The notes beneath the pieces are model-generated. The model saw only the letters and a program-made list of their open reading frames with translations. It was not told the DNA's origin and made no database searches. The position numbers were made by a program, and so were the translations under genes. A stretch of DNA of 55,345 nt from Lachnospiraceae bacterium (GTDB taxonomy: Bacteria > Bacillota > Clostridia > Lachnospirales > Lachnospiraceae): contig JAFXSQ010000068.1 in the NCBI GenBank assembly GCA_017525525.1, forward strand, positions 1 to 55,345. Reading direction: 5' to 3'. This document shows positions 1 through 8,719 of this stretch, piece by piece; within the stretch, counting starts at the first letter, position 1; each line of letters starts with the position of its first letter.

Positions 1-262
1 CAAAAGTCGGAAAAACAAGGCAAAAGGTAGCCGTTTTTTGAAAAACTGTCGTTAAAAACCTCCCTGCCGGCTACCAAAAGTCGGAAAAACAAGGCAAAAG
101 GTAGCCGTTTTTTGAAAAACTGTCGTTAAAAACCTCCCTGCCGGCTACCAAAAGTCGGAAAAACAAGGCAAAAGGTAGCCGTTTTTTGAAAAACTGTCGT
201 CAAAAACCTCCCTGCCGGCTACCAAAAGGCATAAAAACAAGGCAAAAGGTAGCTGTTTCTTT
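1..262. repeat. 74-bp tandem repeats upstream of secA
   Basis: Three near-identical 74-bp units lie at 1-74, 75-148 and 149-222 (unit 3 has a T-to-C change), followed by a decayed fourth copy at 223 to about 262. The array may extend beyond the left edge of the window. Across each unit junction CGGCTACC pairs with GGTAGCCG around a 24-nt A-rich loop, and GTTTTT/AAAAAC forms a second small hairpin, so the array would form a series of hairpins. No open reading frame here looks real. Function unknown. Confidence 0.95.
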
Positions 263-322
263 GAACGTGCACTGAACAGTACCCGAATCGAATTTACACA
301 TATAATAATGTACTCTTTTTCG

Positions 323-351
323 TTGACATACGCCGGTGTAAATGATATAGT
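323..351 (+). promoter_or_regulatory. sigma-A type promoter of secA
   Basis: TTGACA at 323-328 and TATAGT at 346-351 are separated by 17 bp, close to the housekeeping consensus. Transcription would start near 358, about 40 nt before the secA start and just downstream of the tandem repeats. Confidence 0.8.
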
Positions 352-397
352 GTTGTGATGAATTGCCGTAAAAAGGGAAAGCGAGGTAACATTTGAC

Positions 398-2968
398 ATG
401 AGCCTTCTGGAAAAGGTATTTGGCACACATAGTGAAAGAGAATTAAAAAAGATATATCCCATAGTGGATAAGATAGAAGCGTTGGACGAGAGCATGCAGG
501 CTCTTTCCGACGAGGAATTAAAGGGCAAGACCGCAGAGTTTAAAAAGCGTCTTGCGGCAGGCGAGACCTTAGACGACCTGCTTGTGGAAGCATTTGCAGT
601 TGTAAGAGAGGCTGCAGCAAGAGTTCTTAATATGAAGCATTTCAGGGTACAGCTTATCGGTGGTATCTTACTTCACCAGGGCAGAATCCCCGAGATGCGC
701 ACAGGTGAAGGTAAGACCCTGGTCGCAACCCTTCCCACATATCTAAACGCCTTAGAGGGCAAGGGCGTTCATGTCGTTACCGTTAACGATTACCTCGCAA
801 AGCGTGATGCCGAGTGGATGGGTAAGGTTCATGAATTCTTAGGCCTTACGGTCGGCGTCATCTTAAACAGCTATAAGAATGACGAGCGTCGCGCGGCTTA
901 CGCCTGCGATGTTACTTATGTTACGAACAACGAGCTCGGTTTCGATTACCTTAGAGATAACATGGTTATCTACAAGGAGCAGCTTGTACAGCGTGACCTT
1001 AATTATGCCATCGTCGATGAGGTCGACTCAATCCTTATCGATGAGGCCAGAACTCCGCTGATCATATCCGGGCAGAGCGGAAAATCTACAGATCTTTATA
1101 AGATGTGCGACTACCTCGCAAGACGCATGAAGCGCGGAACCTCCTCCATGGAGATCTCGAAGATGGATCTTATCATGGGTAAGGAGATTGAGGAGGACGG
1201 AGATTACCTTGTGGATGAGAAGGATAAGCAGGTTGTGCTTACCGCACAGGGTGTCAAGGAGGTAGAGCAGTTCTTCCATATCGATAACTTCTCGGATGCA
1301 GACAATATAGATATCCAGCACAACATGATCATGGCCTTAAGGGCGCACGCCTTGATGTTCAAGGACAAGGATTATGTCGTAAAGGACGATGAGGTGCTTA
1401 TCGTAGATGAGTTCACCGGACGTATCATGCCGGGAAGACGATTCTCCGACGGACTTCATCAGGCCATAGAGGCAAAGGAAAATGTTAAGGTTAAGAGAGA
1501 GTCCAGAACCTTGGCAACCATAACCTTCCAGAACTTCTTCAATAAATATAAGAAGAAGGCCGGTATGACGGGTACCGCCGTCACCGAGGAGGAGGAGTTC
1601 AGAGAGATATACGGAATGGACGTTGTCGAGGTTCCGACAAACCTTCCGGTAAAGCGTATAGATCATCAGGATTCTGTGTTCAAGACCAGGGAGGAGAAGC
1701 TCAAGGCTATAGTTGATGCGGTTGCGGAGTCTCACGCCAAGGGACAGCCCGTGCTGGTAGGTACCATAACTATCGAGGCTTCGGAGGAACTCTCAAGGCT
1801 TCTCTCAAAGAGGGGCATACAGCACAAGGTCTTGAATGCGAAGTTCCATGAGCTTGAGGCAGAGATAGTTGCGGATGCGGGCCAGATGGGCGCCGTAACC
1901 ATCGCGACGAATATGGCCGGCCGTGGTACCGATATCAAGCTCGGCGAGGGCGTTGCTGACCTCGGTGGATTGAAGATAATAGGTACGGAGCGTCATGAGT
2001 CAAGGCGTATAGATAATCAGTTAAGAGGCCGTGCCGGTCGTCAGGGCGACCCGGGTGAGTCAAAGTTCTACCTCTCACTCGACGACGATCTCATGAGGCT
2101 TTTCGGTTCGGAGAGAGTCAAGGCGGTTTACGACGCTTTAAAGATTCCCGAGGGCGAGGAGATACAGCACAAGACCATAACCAATTTCATCGAGAAGGCA
2201 CAGAAGAAGATAGAGTCAAACAACTTTGCTATCAGAAAGAGCCTGCTCGAGTACGACCAGGTAAACAACGACCAGAGAGAGGTTATCTACGCGGAGAGAA
2301 GGCGTGTGCTCGACGGAGAGAACATGAGAGATGTCGTGTTCAAGTTCGTGCAGGATACCGTGGATGCTTATGTGGACAAGACCTGTTCGCCGGATCTTCC
2401 TCCGGAGAACTGGGAGGTAGGAGAGCTTGAGAAGCTGCTTATACCTATAATTCCTTTTGAGAAGATAAGGCTTACCGAGGAAGAGGAGAAGTCCGGTAAC
2501 CTCGATATGTTCAAGCAGAGATTAAAGGAAGAGGCTGCAAGGATCTATGAGGCCAAGGAGGCAGAGTTCCCGGAGCCGGAGCATTTCCGTGAGATAGAGC
2601 GAGTAATACTCTTAAAGGTTATAGATAAGAAATGGATGGCGCATATCGACGATATGGCTCAGATGCGTCAGGGTATCGGACTTATGGCCATGGGCGGCAA
2701 GGACCCGGTTGTTGAGTACAAGTTCGCCGGCTATGACATGTTCAACGAGATGACGGATTCGATTCGCGAGGATACCGTAAGGATGCTGCTTCATGTGAAG
2801 ATCGAGCAGAAGGTTGAGCGTGAGGAGGTTGCGAAGGTAACCGGAACCAATAAGGATGCTTCCGCGAAGGGTGAGCCCATCAGAAGGAAGAGCGCTAAGA
2901 TAGGAAGAAATGATCCGTGCCCGTGCGGCAGCGGAAAGAAGTATAAGAATTGCTGCGGGGCTAACTAA
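398..2968 (+). CDS. secA: protein translocase ATPase SecA
   Basis: SecA is the cytosolic/peripheral ATPase motor that pushes preproteins through SecYEG. The 856-aa product has the normal length. Visible motifs are Walker A (GEGKT, about residue 101), the DEAD-type Walker B ([14 protein letters not shown], about 206-219), the helicase-2 stretch [20 protein letters not shown], and the C-terminal zinc-binding motif [13 protein letters not shown] that contacts SecB or ribosomes. The ATG at 398 follows a GAGGT site about 10 nt upstream and a strong promoter. prfB follows after a ~200-bp gap containing a dispersed hairpin repeat; secA-prfB adjacency is common in Firmicutes. Identification is certain. 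Confidence 0.99.
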   Translation: MSLLEKVFGTHSERELKKIYPIVDKIEALDESMQALSDEELKGKTAEFKKRLAAGETLDDLLVEAFAVVREAAARVLNMKHFRVQLIGGILLHQGRIPEMRTGEGKTLVATLPTYLNALEGKGVHVVTVNDYLAKRDAEWMGKVHEFLGLTVGVILNSYKNDERRAAYACDVTYVTNNELGFDYLRDNMVIYKEQLVQRDLNYAIVDEVDSILIDEARTPLIISGQSGKSTDLYKMCDYLARRMKRGTSSMEISKMDLIMGKEIEEDGDYLVDEKDKQVVLTAQGVKEVEQFFHIDNFSDADNIDIQHNMIMALRAHALMFKDKDYVVKDDEVLIVDEFTGRIMPGRRFSDGLHQAIEAKENVKVKRESRTLATITFQNFFNKYKKKAGMTGTAVTEEEEFREIYGMDVVEVPTNLPVKRIDHQDSVFKTREEKLKAIVDAVAESHAKGQPVLVGTITIEASEELSRLLSKRGIQHKVLNAKFHELEAEIVADAGQMGAVTIATNMAGRGTDIKLGEGVADLGGLKIIGTERHESRRIDNQLRGRAGRQGDPGESKFYLSLDDDLMRLFGSERVKAVYDALKIPEGEEIQHKTITNFIEKAQKKIESNNFAIRKSLLEYDQVNNDQREVIYAERRRVLDGENMRDVVFKFVQDTVDAYVDKTCSPDLPPENWEVGELEKLLIPIIPFEKIRLTEEEEKSGNLDMFKQRLKEEAARIYEAKEAEFPEPEHFREIERVILLKVIDKKWMAHIDDMAQMRQGIGLMAMGGKDPVVEYKFAGYDMFNEMTDSIREDTVRMLLHVKIEQKVEREEVAKVTGTNKDASAKGEPIRRKSAKIGRNDPCPCGSGKKYKNCCGAN

Positions 2969-3011
2969 CAGTAGTGCTGACGCGGCACCGTAGTTTGTTG
3001 GCTCGGCTCCC

Positions 3012-3065
3012 GGACATGTATTTTCAAGCGCTGTGAAAGGCGCCTGAAAAAACATGTCTCTCGCG
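3012..3065 (-). repeat. dispersed hairpin repeat (family D), reverse copy
   Basis: Between secA and prfB. Read on the minus strand it matches the copies at 40392 and 40502: CGCGAG, an ATTTTCAGG...CCTGAAAAT-type stem around CTTTCAC, then ACATGTCCGGGAGCCGAGCCA. The stem is imperfect here. There is no U-run on the secA side, so it is not an ordinary terminator. Confidence 0.75.
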
Positions 3066-3166
3066 CTGCGTTGTTATGTTGTTGACTGTATGCTGAACGC
3101 TGTTTGCTGATTAAAGCGTATTTACTGTGCCTTGGGCAGATTATTATAAATAAGGTGGTGAGTAGG

Positions 3167-4289
3167 GTGATCGAACTTGATAACTACAAGTTTGTATTGA
3201 ACGAATACAGAGGACCGCTCGATGAAGTGAGGGATTCACTTTGACATCCCGGGCAAAGAGCTTAGGATAGAAGAGCTTTCCAACAAGATCGAGGAACCGG
3301 GCTTCTGGGACAAGGTTGAGGAAAGCCAGAGTGTCATGAAGGAATTGAAGAACCTGAAGGACACTCTCGAAGAGTATAATGATATAAAGGGCAGATTCGA
3401 GGACGCCGAAACCTTGATAGCCATGGCTGAAGAGGAGGGCGACGAGAGCCTGATCGCCGAGATAGGTGAGACTATTGATAGCTTTAAGGCAGGCTTTGAC
3501 GACCTGAGAATTGCAACGCTTCTTTCGGGCGAATATGACAATAACAACGCTATCGTAACCATTCATGCGGGTGAGGGCGGGACGGAATCCTGCGACTGGA
3601 CCTCTATGCTGTACCGCATGTATACAAGGTGGGCGGAGAAGAAAGGCTTTTCCGTGGAGGTGCTCGATTATCTCGACGGAGAGGAAGCGGGCATAAAGAG
3701 CGTTACATTTTCGGTGAGCGGGATGCACGCGTACGGTTACCTAAAGTCGGAGCACGGCGTGCACAGATTAGTCAGGATATCACCCTTCAATGCGGCAGGA
3801 AAGAGGCAGACCTCATTTATTGCAGTGGATGTGATGCCGGAGCTGGACGACAGCATCACGGTTGATATAAACGATGACGACCTTAGGATTGACACCTACC
3901 GTTCTTCGGGAGCTGGAGGACAGCACATCAACAAGACGTCTTCCGCGGTCAGGATAACACATCTTCCGACGGGAATTGTGGTTCAGTGCCAAAATGAGAG
4001 ATCACAGCATATGAACAAGGACAAGGCCATGAAGATGCTCATGTCCAAGCTGTATATGCTAAAGCAGCAGGAGAATGAGGACAAGGTCTCCGGAATCAGA
4101 GGCGAGGTTTCAAAGAACGGTTTCGGAAGTAGGATAAGGTCTTACGTGCTTCAGCCGTTTACGATGGTGAAGGATGACAGAACTGCCTGCGAATCGGCGA
4201 ATGCGTCGGGCGTTTTGGATGGCGATATAGATCCTTTTATAAATGCGTACCTTAAGTGGATTAATACTAAAGATGTAGAGGAGGAATAG
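3167..4289 (+). CDS. prfB: peptide chain release factor 2 (programmed +1 frameshift)
   Basis: RF2 releases nascent protein at UGA and UAA codons. The gene is read as join(3167..3241, 3243..4289), 373 aa. The first frame starts at GTG 3167, preceded by AAGGTGG, and ends after 25 codons at an in-frame UGA (3242-3244) in the context CTT TGA C, with an upstream AGGGA as internal Shine-Dalgarno. A +1 shift continues into the main frame (D-I-P-G-K-E-L...). The tripeptide anticodon SPF lies at about residue 205 and GGQ at about 250, as in E. coli RF2. The shift is autoregulatory: low RF2 slows UGA recognition and favours shifting. Annotating from ATG 3336 would lose the N-terminal domain. A 3-bp gap separates it from the cheW-like gene. 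Confidence 0.98.
3231..3245 (+). promoter_or_regulatory. RF2 programmed frameshift site
   Basis: Slippery CTT (3239-3241), UGA (3242-3244) and following C (3245), with an AGGGA anti-SD-binding stretch just upstream. This is the conserved RF2 autoregulatory signal. Confidence 0.95.
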
Positions 4290-4292
4290 ACT

Positions 4293-4775
4293 ATGGATGA
4301 AGTAAAATTCTTGTTTTTTGTTGTTGAAGGTCAGGTATACTGCATAGAGCTTTTGAGAATTGACAGCATTGAGCAAAGCTACCGTATAGTTCCGGTTCCC
4401 CTCGGAGCGCGGTATGTAAAGGGTATTATTCACTTGAGAGAAAATGTGATTCCGGTGTATGACCTTAAGGATAAATTCAATTTGCCGGATACCTTTACGG
4501 GAGCTAAGCAGCTGCTCATCGCGGAAAGCCATGGGATAAAGGTCGGAATTGAAGTTGATGACGTGATAGGTATCATCTCGATACACACGGATGACATCAA
4601 GGAGGTTCCGCGTGTTGTGCTTACCGGAGATACAGGCTATGCCGAGTTTGTCATCAAGGTTAAGCTGCCCGGCAAGACTAATGACGATATAGTATTAAGC
4701 GTTGATATAGATCATATCATGACCGACGAGGATTTCGAGGCGGTACAGGAGGCTTTAGAGGAGGTCGAGGAATGA
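4293..4775 (+). CDS. cheW: CheW-like chemotaxis adaptor
   Basis: A 160-aa protein that is almost wholly one CheW domain: an F-x-V-x-G-Q-x-Y-C-I-E start, the conserved V-K-G-I-I-H-L-R-E-N-V-I-P-V-Y-D-L core, and a V-G-I-E-V-D-D-V-I-G segment. CheW bridges chemoreceptors and the kinase CheA at the membrane. No CheA is nearby; the gene sits between prfB and hom, and its stop overlaps the hom start by 4 bp (ATGA), so it is co-transcribed with amino-acid genes. The acidic C-terminus (EALEEVEE) is an extension. It could be an auxiliary CheW rather than the main one, or a solo CheW-domain protein with another partner. Confidence 0.85.
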   Translation: MDEVKFLFFVVEGQVYCIELLRIDSIEQSYRIVPVPLGARYVKGIIHLRENVIPVYDLKDKFNLPDTFTGAKQLLIAESHGIKVGIEVDDVIGIISIHTDDIKEVPRVVLTGDTGYAEFVIKVKLPGKTNDDIVLSVDIDHIMTDEDFEAVQEALEEVEE

Positions 4776-5974
4776 TTAAAGCAGCAATAATGGGATATGG
4801 TACCGTAGGCTCGGGAGTCTACGAGGTACTTACCTCAAACGCCGGCGTAATAGCTGAAAGGGTCGGCGAAGAGATAGAAGTAAAGTATGTTCTTGACTTA
4901 AGGGAATTCCCGGGAGATCCGGTTGAGAAGGTGCTTGTGCATGATGTGAATGTGATCATGGACGATCCTGAGATCAAGGTGGTTGTAGAGGTTATGGGCG
5001 GATTAAAGCCGGCCTACGACTTCGTGAAGACCGCGCTTCTTAAAGGAAAGAGTGTTGCCACATCTAACAAAGAGCTTGTGGCAAAGCACGGTGCCGAGCT
5101 TATAGAGCTTGCAAAGGCAAACAAGGCAAGCTTCCTTTTCGAGGCAAGCGTCGGCGGTGGTATCCCGATCATCAGACCGCTGCTCACTTCGGTAACGGCT
5201 GATCATATAGTGGAGATAAGCGGTATCTTAAACGGTACCACAAACTACATCCTTACCGCTATGAGCGAGGAGGGTGCAGACTATGATACAGTATTGAAGC
5301 AGGCTCAGGATCTCGGTTATGCCGAGAGAAATCCCGAGGCGGATGTCGAGGGTTACGACGCCTGCAGAAAGATAGCAATCCTCACCTCGCTTGCATTGGG
5401 TAAGCAGGTTGATTTTGAGGATATCTACACCGAGGGAATAACTGCCATAGACGGCAGTGACATCGCATATGCGAAGGCTCTCGGCGGAAGGATTAAGCTG
5501 CTTGGCTTAAGCCGCATGGACGGTGACCGCGTCTGCTCGATGGTCGCTCCCTTCATGGTTCCGGCAGATCAGCCGCTTTATGCGGTGAATGGTGTGTTCA
5601 ACGGTATATTTGTCAAGGGAAATATGGTCGGTGACCTGATGTTCTACGGAAGCGGAGCGGGCAAGCTCCCCACGGCAAGCGCTGTTGTCGGTGATGTGGT
5701 TGAGGCTGCAAAGACCTTAGGTACCACAGTTCCGATTGAGTGGTCGAAGGAGAAGGTTGAGCTTACTCCGATGAAGGAATTCACCTGCCGTTTCTTCGTA
5801 AGGGTTAAGGAAGATGAACAGGCAGTAAAGAAGGTGTTCGGCAACATCGAACCTGTATCGGCTGAGGGCGTAACCGGAGAGTTCGCATTTTTGACAGAGG
5901 AGATGAGCGAAGGCGACTTCGATGAGAAGATAAAGGGACTTTCGCTTATACATAGAATAAGGAGTTATTTCTAG
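4772..5974 (+). CDS. hom: homoserine dehydrogenase
   Basis: Reduces aspartate semialdehyde to homoserine, the branch point to threonine and methionine. The 400-aa protein has an N-terminal dinucleotide fold (GYGTVGSGV, residues 8-16), the catalytic domain with G-I-L-N-G-T-T-N-Y-I-L, and a C-terminal ACT-like domain (about 325-400, F-F-V-R-V-K then L-I-H-R-I-R-S-Y-F) likely binding a regulatory amino acid. The start ATG overlaps the cheW stop. Eight bases after its stop, with AGGAGG between, lysC begins, so the two aspartate-pathway genes are translationally coupled. Confidence 0.97.
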   Translation: MIKAAIMGYGTVGSGVYEVLTSNAGVIAERVGEEIEVKYVLDLREFPGDPVEKVLVHDVNVIMDDPEIKVVVEVMGGLKPAYDFVKTALLKGKSVATSNKELVAKHGAELIELAKANKASFLFEASVGGGIPIIRPLLTSVTADHIVEISGILNGTTNYILTAMSEEGADYDTVLKQAQDLGYAERNPEADVEGYDACRKIAILTSLALGKQVDFEDIYTEGITAIDGSDIAYAKALGGRIKLLGLSRMDGDRVCSMVAPFMVPADQPLYAVNGVFNGIFVKGNMVGDLMFYGSGAGKLPTASAVVGDVVEAAKTLGTTVPIEWSKEKVELTPMKEFTCRFFVRVKEDEQAVKKVFGNIEPVSAEGVTGEFAFLTEEMSEGDFDEKIKGLSLIHRIRSYF

Positions 5975-5982
5975 GAGGACAT

Positions 5983-7188
5983 ATGCTGGTAGTTAAGAAG
6001 TTTGGCGGTACATCTGTCGCCAACAAGGAAAGAATCTACAATGTAGCAAACAGATGTATAGAGGATTACCGCGCAGGACATGATGTAGTGGTTGTTCTCT
6101 CTGCCATGGGTAAGTATACCGATGAGCTTATCGATATGGCAAAGGATATCAACGAGAACCCGCCTAAGAGAGAGATGGATATGCTCTTTACCATAGGTGA
6201 GCAGATGTCCGTAGCTTTGATGGCTATGGCGATGAACAAGCTCGGAGTTCCGGCTGTTTCGTTAAATGCATTTCAGGTTGCTATGCATACCACTTCGGTG
6301 TACGGAAATGCGCGTTTAAAGAGGATTGATTCCGAGAGAATCAGACATGAGCTTGAGCAGAGAAAGATTGTCATCGTGACAGGCTTCCAGGGCGTAAACA
6401 AATATGATGATTACACCACCCTCGGAAGAGGCGGTTCGGATACAACGGCAGTTGCGCTTGCTGCGGCATTAAACGCTGACAGATGCGAGATATTCACCGA
6501 TGTGGACGGAGTATTTACAGCTGATCCGAGAAAGGTTAAGGGAGCAAGAAAGCTCGACAACATCACTTATGATGAGATGCTTGAGCTTGCTACGCTCGGT
6601 GCTGGTGTTCTTCACAACCGTTCGGTTGAACTTGCTAAGAAATTCGGCGTAACCCTTGTGGTTCGTTCAAGTCTTAATACTACAGAAGGTACAAAGGTAA
6701 GGAGAGGATCTAAGATGGAAAAGATGCTTGTAAGCGGCGTTGCAGCCGATACTGATACAGCGAGAATTGCGGTTATAGGACTTAAGGATGAGCCGGGCGT
6801 GGCCTTCAAGCTTTTCAACGCTCTTGCTCAGCACAATATAAACATAGACATGATCCTGCAGTCATACGGCAGGGAGGGCACAAAGGACATAAGCTTTACC
6901 GTTGCCCGTGATGACGCCGATGAGGCAGCTTCGGTTATCGAGGAGAATTTCAACGAGTACGAGAAGGTTGATGTGAACAAGACTGTAGCAAAGGTATCTA
7001 TTGTAGGCGCCGGTATGCAGACCAACGCAGGCGTTGCTGCGAAGATGTTCGAGGCTCTCTATGATGAGAATATCAACATCCGCATGATTTCAACCTCAGA
7101 GATCAGAGTAACAGTACTTATCGATGACAAGAACACAGAGCGCGCTATGCAGGCAGTTCATGACAAGTTCGCTTTAGGAGAGAGATAA
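5983..7188 (+). CDS. lysC: aspartate kinase
   Basis: Phosphorylates aspartate, the first step towards lysine, threonine and methionine. The 401-aa product has the kinase signature K-F-G-G-T-S-V (residues 5-11), the substrate loop G-R-G-G-S-D-T-T-A, and two C-terminal ACT domains (from about residue 265) that normally give feedback control. An AGGAGG sits just before the ATG. It forms a hom-lysC pair. No lysine riboswitch or T-box was found upstream; the nearest upstream genes run without a leader, so control is probably allosteric. Confidence 0.97.
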   Translation: MLVVKKFGGTSVANKERIYNVANRCIEDYRAGHDVVVVLSAMGKYTDELIDMAKDINENPPKREMDMLFTIGEQMSVALMAMAMNKLGVPAVSLNAFQVAMHTTSVYGNARLKRIDSERIRHELEQRKIVIVTGFQGVNKYDDYTTLGRGGSDTTAVALAAALNADRCEIFTDVDGVFTADPRKVKGARKLDNITYDEMLELATLGAGVLHNRSVELAKKFGVTLVVRSSLNTTEGTKVRRGSKMEKMLVSGVAADTDTARIAVIGLKDEPGVAFKLFNALAQHNINIDMILQSYGREGTKDISFTVARDDADEAASVIEENFNEYEKVDVNKTVAKVSIVGAGMQTNAGVAAKMFEALYDENINIRMISTSEIRVTVLIDDKNTERAMQAVHDKFALGER

Positions 7189-7196
7189 GAATTCTT

Positions 7197-7682
7197 ATGA
7201 ACCAGAGAACGGATTACATAAGCTGGGATCAATATTTCATGGGAATAGCCATAATGTCCGCCGAGAGGAGCAAGGATCCGAACACGCAGGTAGGCGCCTG
7301 CATTGTGTCGCCGGATAACCGCATACTCTCTGTGGGCTACAATGGCATGCCCGCAGGCTGCGACGATGCGGAAATGCCCTGGAACCGCGATGGGGACGGG
7401 CTTGACAGCAAGTACATTTTCGTGTGCCATGCGGAGCTTAATTCCATTCTGAATTACCGCGGTGGCGGAACACTCAAGGGCGCAAGGATATACGCAACGC
7501 TCTTTCCGTGTAATGAGTGCGCGAAGGCCATAATTCAGAGCGGCATAACAGAGGTTATCTACGACTCCGATAAATATTCCGACTCGGATAGCACGGTTGC
7601 TGCTAAGAAGATGTTCTCGATGGCGGGTGTTAAGATCAGACCATATGTGAACGGACATAAGAAGATAGCATTTGAGTTATAA
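7197..7682 (+). CDS. dCMP deaminase / ComEB-type cytidine deaminase family
   Basis: A 161-aa zinc-dependent deaminase. The zinc/catalytic motif H-A-E is at residue 78 and P-C-N-E-C at about 104. It matches the deoxycytidylate deaminase family that converts dCMP to dUMP for thymidylate synthesis (ComEB in Bacillus). An N-terminal W-D-Q-Y-F-M-G-I-A segment and the inserted P-A-G-C-D-D loop fit dCMP deaminase rather than tRNA deaminase (tadA is found separately at 26585). It follows lysC by 8 bp and precedes the YcxB-like gene by 11 bp. Substrate is inferred from family only. Confidence 0.88.
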   Translation: MNQRTDYISWDQYFMGIAIMSAERSKDPNTQVGACIVSPDNRILSVGYNGMPAGCDDAEMPWNRDGDGLDSKYIFVCHAELNSILNYRGGGTLKGARIYATLFPCNECAKAIIQSGITEVIYDSDKYSDSDSTVAAKKMFSMAGVKIRPYVNGHKKIAFEL

Positions 7683-7693
7683 GAGAGTAATCT

Positions 7694-8236
7694 ATGAAAC
7701 AGGCTAATACTAAATCGGTCAAAATGACCTATAAGGCGCTTGTAAGCTACATACTTAATACAAATTACAGAAGTGCGTCGGGAGTGATGGGACTTACTAT
7801 AAGTGTCGGCTCACTCGCGGCGCTTATCTTTACATGGAATCAGTCCAACACGCAGAACAAGCTTGTGCTGCTTGCGGTCGGACTGCTTTTTACGGTGATC
7901 AATCCGCTGGTTCTGTCGTACAAGGCGTTCAGGCAGTTGAAGCTGTCGCCGTCATACAAGAAGCCGATTGATTATACCTTCTCCGATGAAGGCATAGGGA
8001 TAAAGCAGGGGGAGCAGGAGTTCACCCTCACATGGGACATGATAGTGAGGCTTATGCTGACCAAGGCGATGCTTGCGATATACACAAGCCGCGTGCATGC
8101 TTTTGTGATACCGGTGTCGGAACTCGGGGAGGACGGCGCGAAGATCATCACCTCTGTGGTGCAGTTCACCGAGAATTATGGACCGAGGCTGTCGGGGAAC
8201 CTGAAGGCGTACCGGACAGGCAAGGGAATAAAGTGA
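7694..8236 (+). CDS. YcxB-like membrane protein
   Basis: 180 aa with two hydrophobic segments (about residues 32-50 and 56-75) followed by a soluble C-terminal domain whose pattern (Y-T-F-S-D-E-G-I-x-I-K-Q-G then W-D-M-I-V-R-L then a short Y-T-S-R-V-H-A-F-V-I-P strand) resembles the YcxB-like family. Function in that family is unknown. It ends the secA-to-here gene run and is followed by a long non-coding repeat block. Confidence 0.7.
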   Translation: MKQANTKSVKMTYKALVSYILNTNYRSASGVMGLTISVGSLAALIFTWNQSNTQNKLVLLAVGLLFTVINPLVLSYKAFRQLKLSPSYKKPIDYTFSDEGIGIKQGEQEFTLTWDMIVRLMLTKAMLAIYTSRVHAFVIPVSELGEDGAKIITSVVQFTENYGPRLSGNLKAYRTGKGIK

Positions 8237-8239
8237 TTG

Positions 8240-8307
8240 GCTACGATGACGCTGCGTGAGCGCCGCACTAAAAACACGCAGTGATGCTACGATGACGCTG
8301 CGTGAGC
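8240..8307. repeat. 22-bp direct repeat pair
   Basis: GCTACGATGACGCTGCGTGA plus GC occurs at 8240-8261 and again at 8286-8307. Between them CTGCGTG and CACGCAG can pair around an A-rich loop, giving a hairpin just after the YcxB-like stop. No U-run follows. Confidence 0.85.
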
Positions 8308-8434
8308 ACGGGTACGAAAAGTACGCAGGGACGCTCGCGCTCTATTTCACGGCGTAGCCGTTCTAAGCTCGTGAGAGACCTCGCTAAGAACGGACGCCGC
8401 TCTATAGCCCTGCTTAACTTTTATACCCGTACTC
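8304..8434. repeat. large palindromic repeat (family A), copy 1
   Basis: An imperfect 131-bp palindrome. Outer arms GAGCACGGGTA and TACCCGTACTC pair, then AAAAGT.GCAGGG with CCCTGC.ACTTTT, and inside lies a conserved core: GGCGTAGCCGTTCTAAGC with GCTAAGAACGGACGCC. Other copies are at 27200-27351 and 30403-30642. The inner and outer arms differ between copies but stay complementary. Confidence 0.85.
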
Positions 8435-8456
8435 ACTTCGCTGTTTCCTGTTAACA

Positions 8457-8689
8457 GCGTTCGCATGCGCGGCTGTCTCCTCGGAGTGACTACGGACGAA
8501 GCTTAGAGTATCTTAGACTTTTCTTTGTTCCCCAGTCACGAGCGGCACGGATGCCGCGAGAGGCACTGATGAGCCATGGATGGCGAATCTGTGCCGGTGA
8601 CGGTATTATACAAGCATCTTTGCGAAAAGTCTTAGATACTCAAGCTGAGGGAGTCTTCACTCAGAGGGGACAGATCGTGCAAAGAACGC
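8457..8689 (+). repeat. ~230-nt inverted-repeat element carrying the hammerhead-like core
   Basis: Imperfect arms at about 8457-8524 and 8624-8689 pair: GCGTTC with GAACGC at the ends, CTGTCTCCTCGGAGTGA with TCACTCAGAGGGGACAG, and AGCTTAGAGTATCTTAGACT (8500-8519, continuing to 8523) with the complementary run at 8624-8646. The tip contains the three-way junction listed separately. It lies 31 bp upstream of tsaE and contains no convincing gene. Function is unknown; it may be a structured RNA or a palindromic mobile unit. Confidence 0.75.
8535..8601 (+). ncRNA. hammerhead-ribozyme-like three-way junction (unproven)
   Basis: The core C-T-G-A-T-G-A is at 8566-8572. Stem II is GCCA/TGGC (8573-8576, 8581-8584), followed by GAA at 8585-8587. 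Stem I is TGCC/GGCA (8552-8555, 8562-8565). Stem III is CGGCACGGA (8543-8551) with TCTGTGCCG (8588-8596), extended by GTCAC/GTGAC past a 3-nt bulge. Topology and core order match a type III hammerhead. Two departures matter: the base after GAA is U instead of A, and the cleavage triplet is not the usual NUH. An A15.1-U16.1 to U15.1-A16.1 swap would explain both. It may be a weak, altered or dead ribozyme. Confidence 0.4.
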
Positions 8690-8719
8690 GTCAAAGCATG
8701 ATATACGAGAGAATACTAA

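Noticed and set aside
1-262. Regular repeats that might be a CRISPR array
   Set aside because: Units are identical over the whole 74 bp with no variable spacers, and no cas genes are present.
3336-4289. Short prfB starting at ATG 3336
   Set aside because: The conserved RF2 N-terminal domain is encoded upstream through the CTT-TGA-C frameshift, so 3336 is an internal Met.
4772-7188. Lysine riboswitch or T-box for hom/lysC
   Set aside because: There is no leader; hom overlaps the preceding gene and lysC follows hom by 8 bp.
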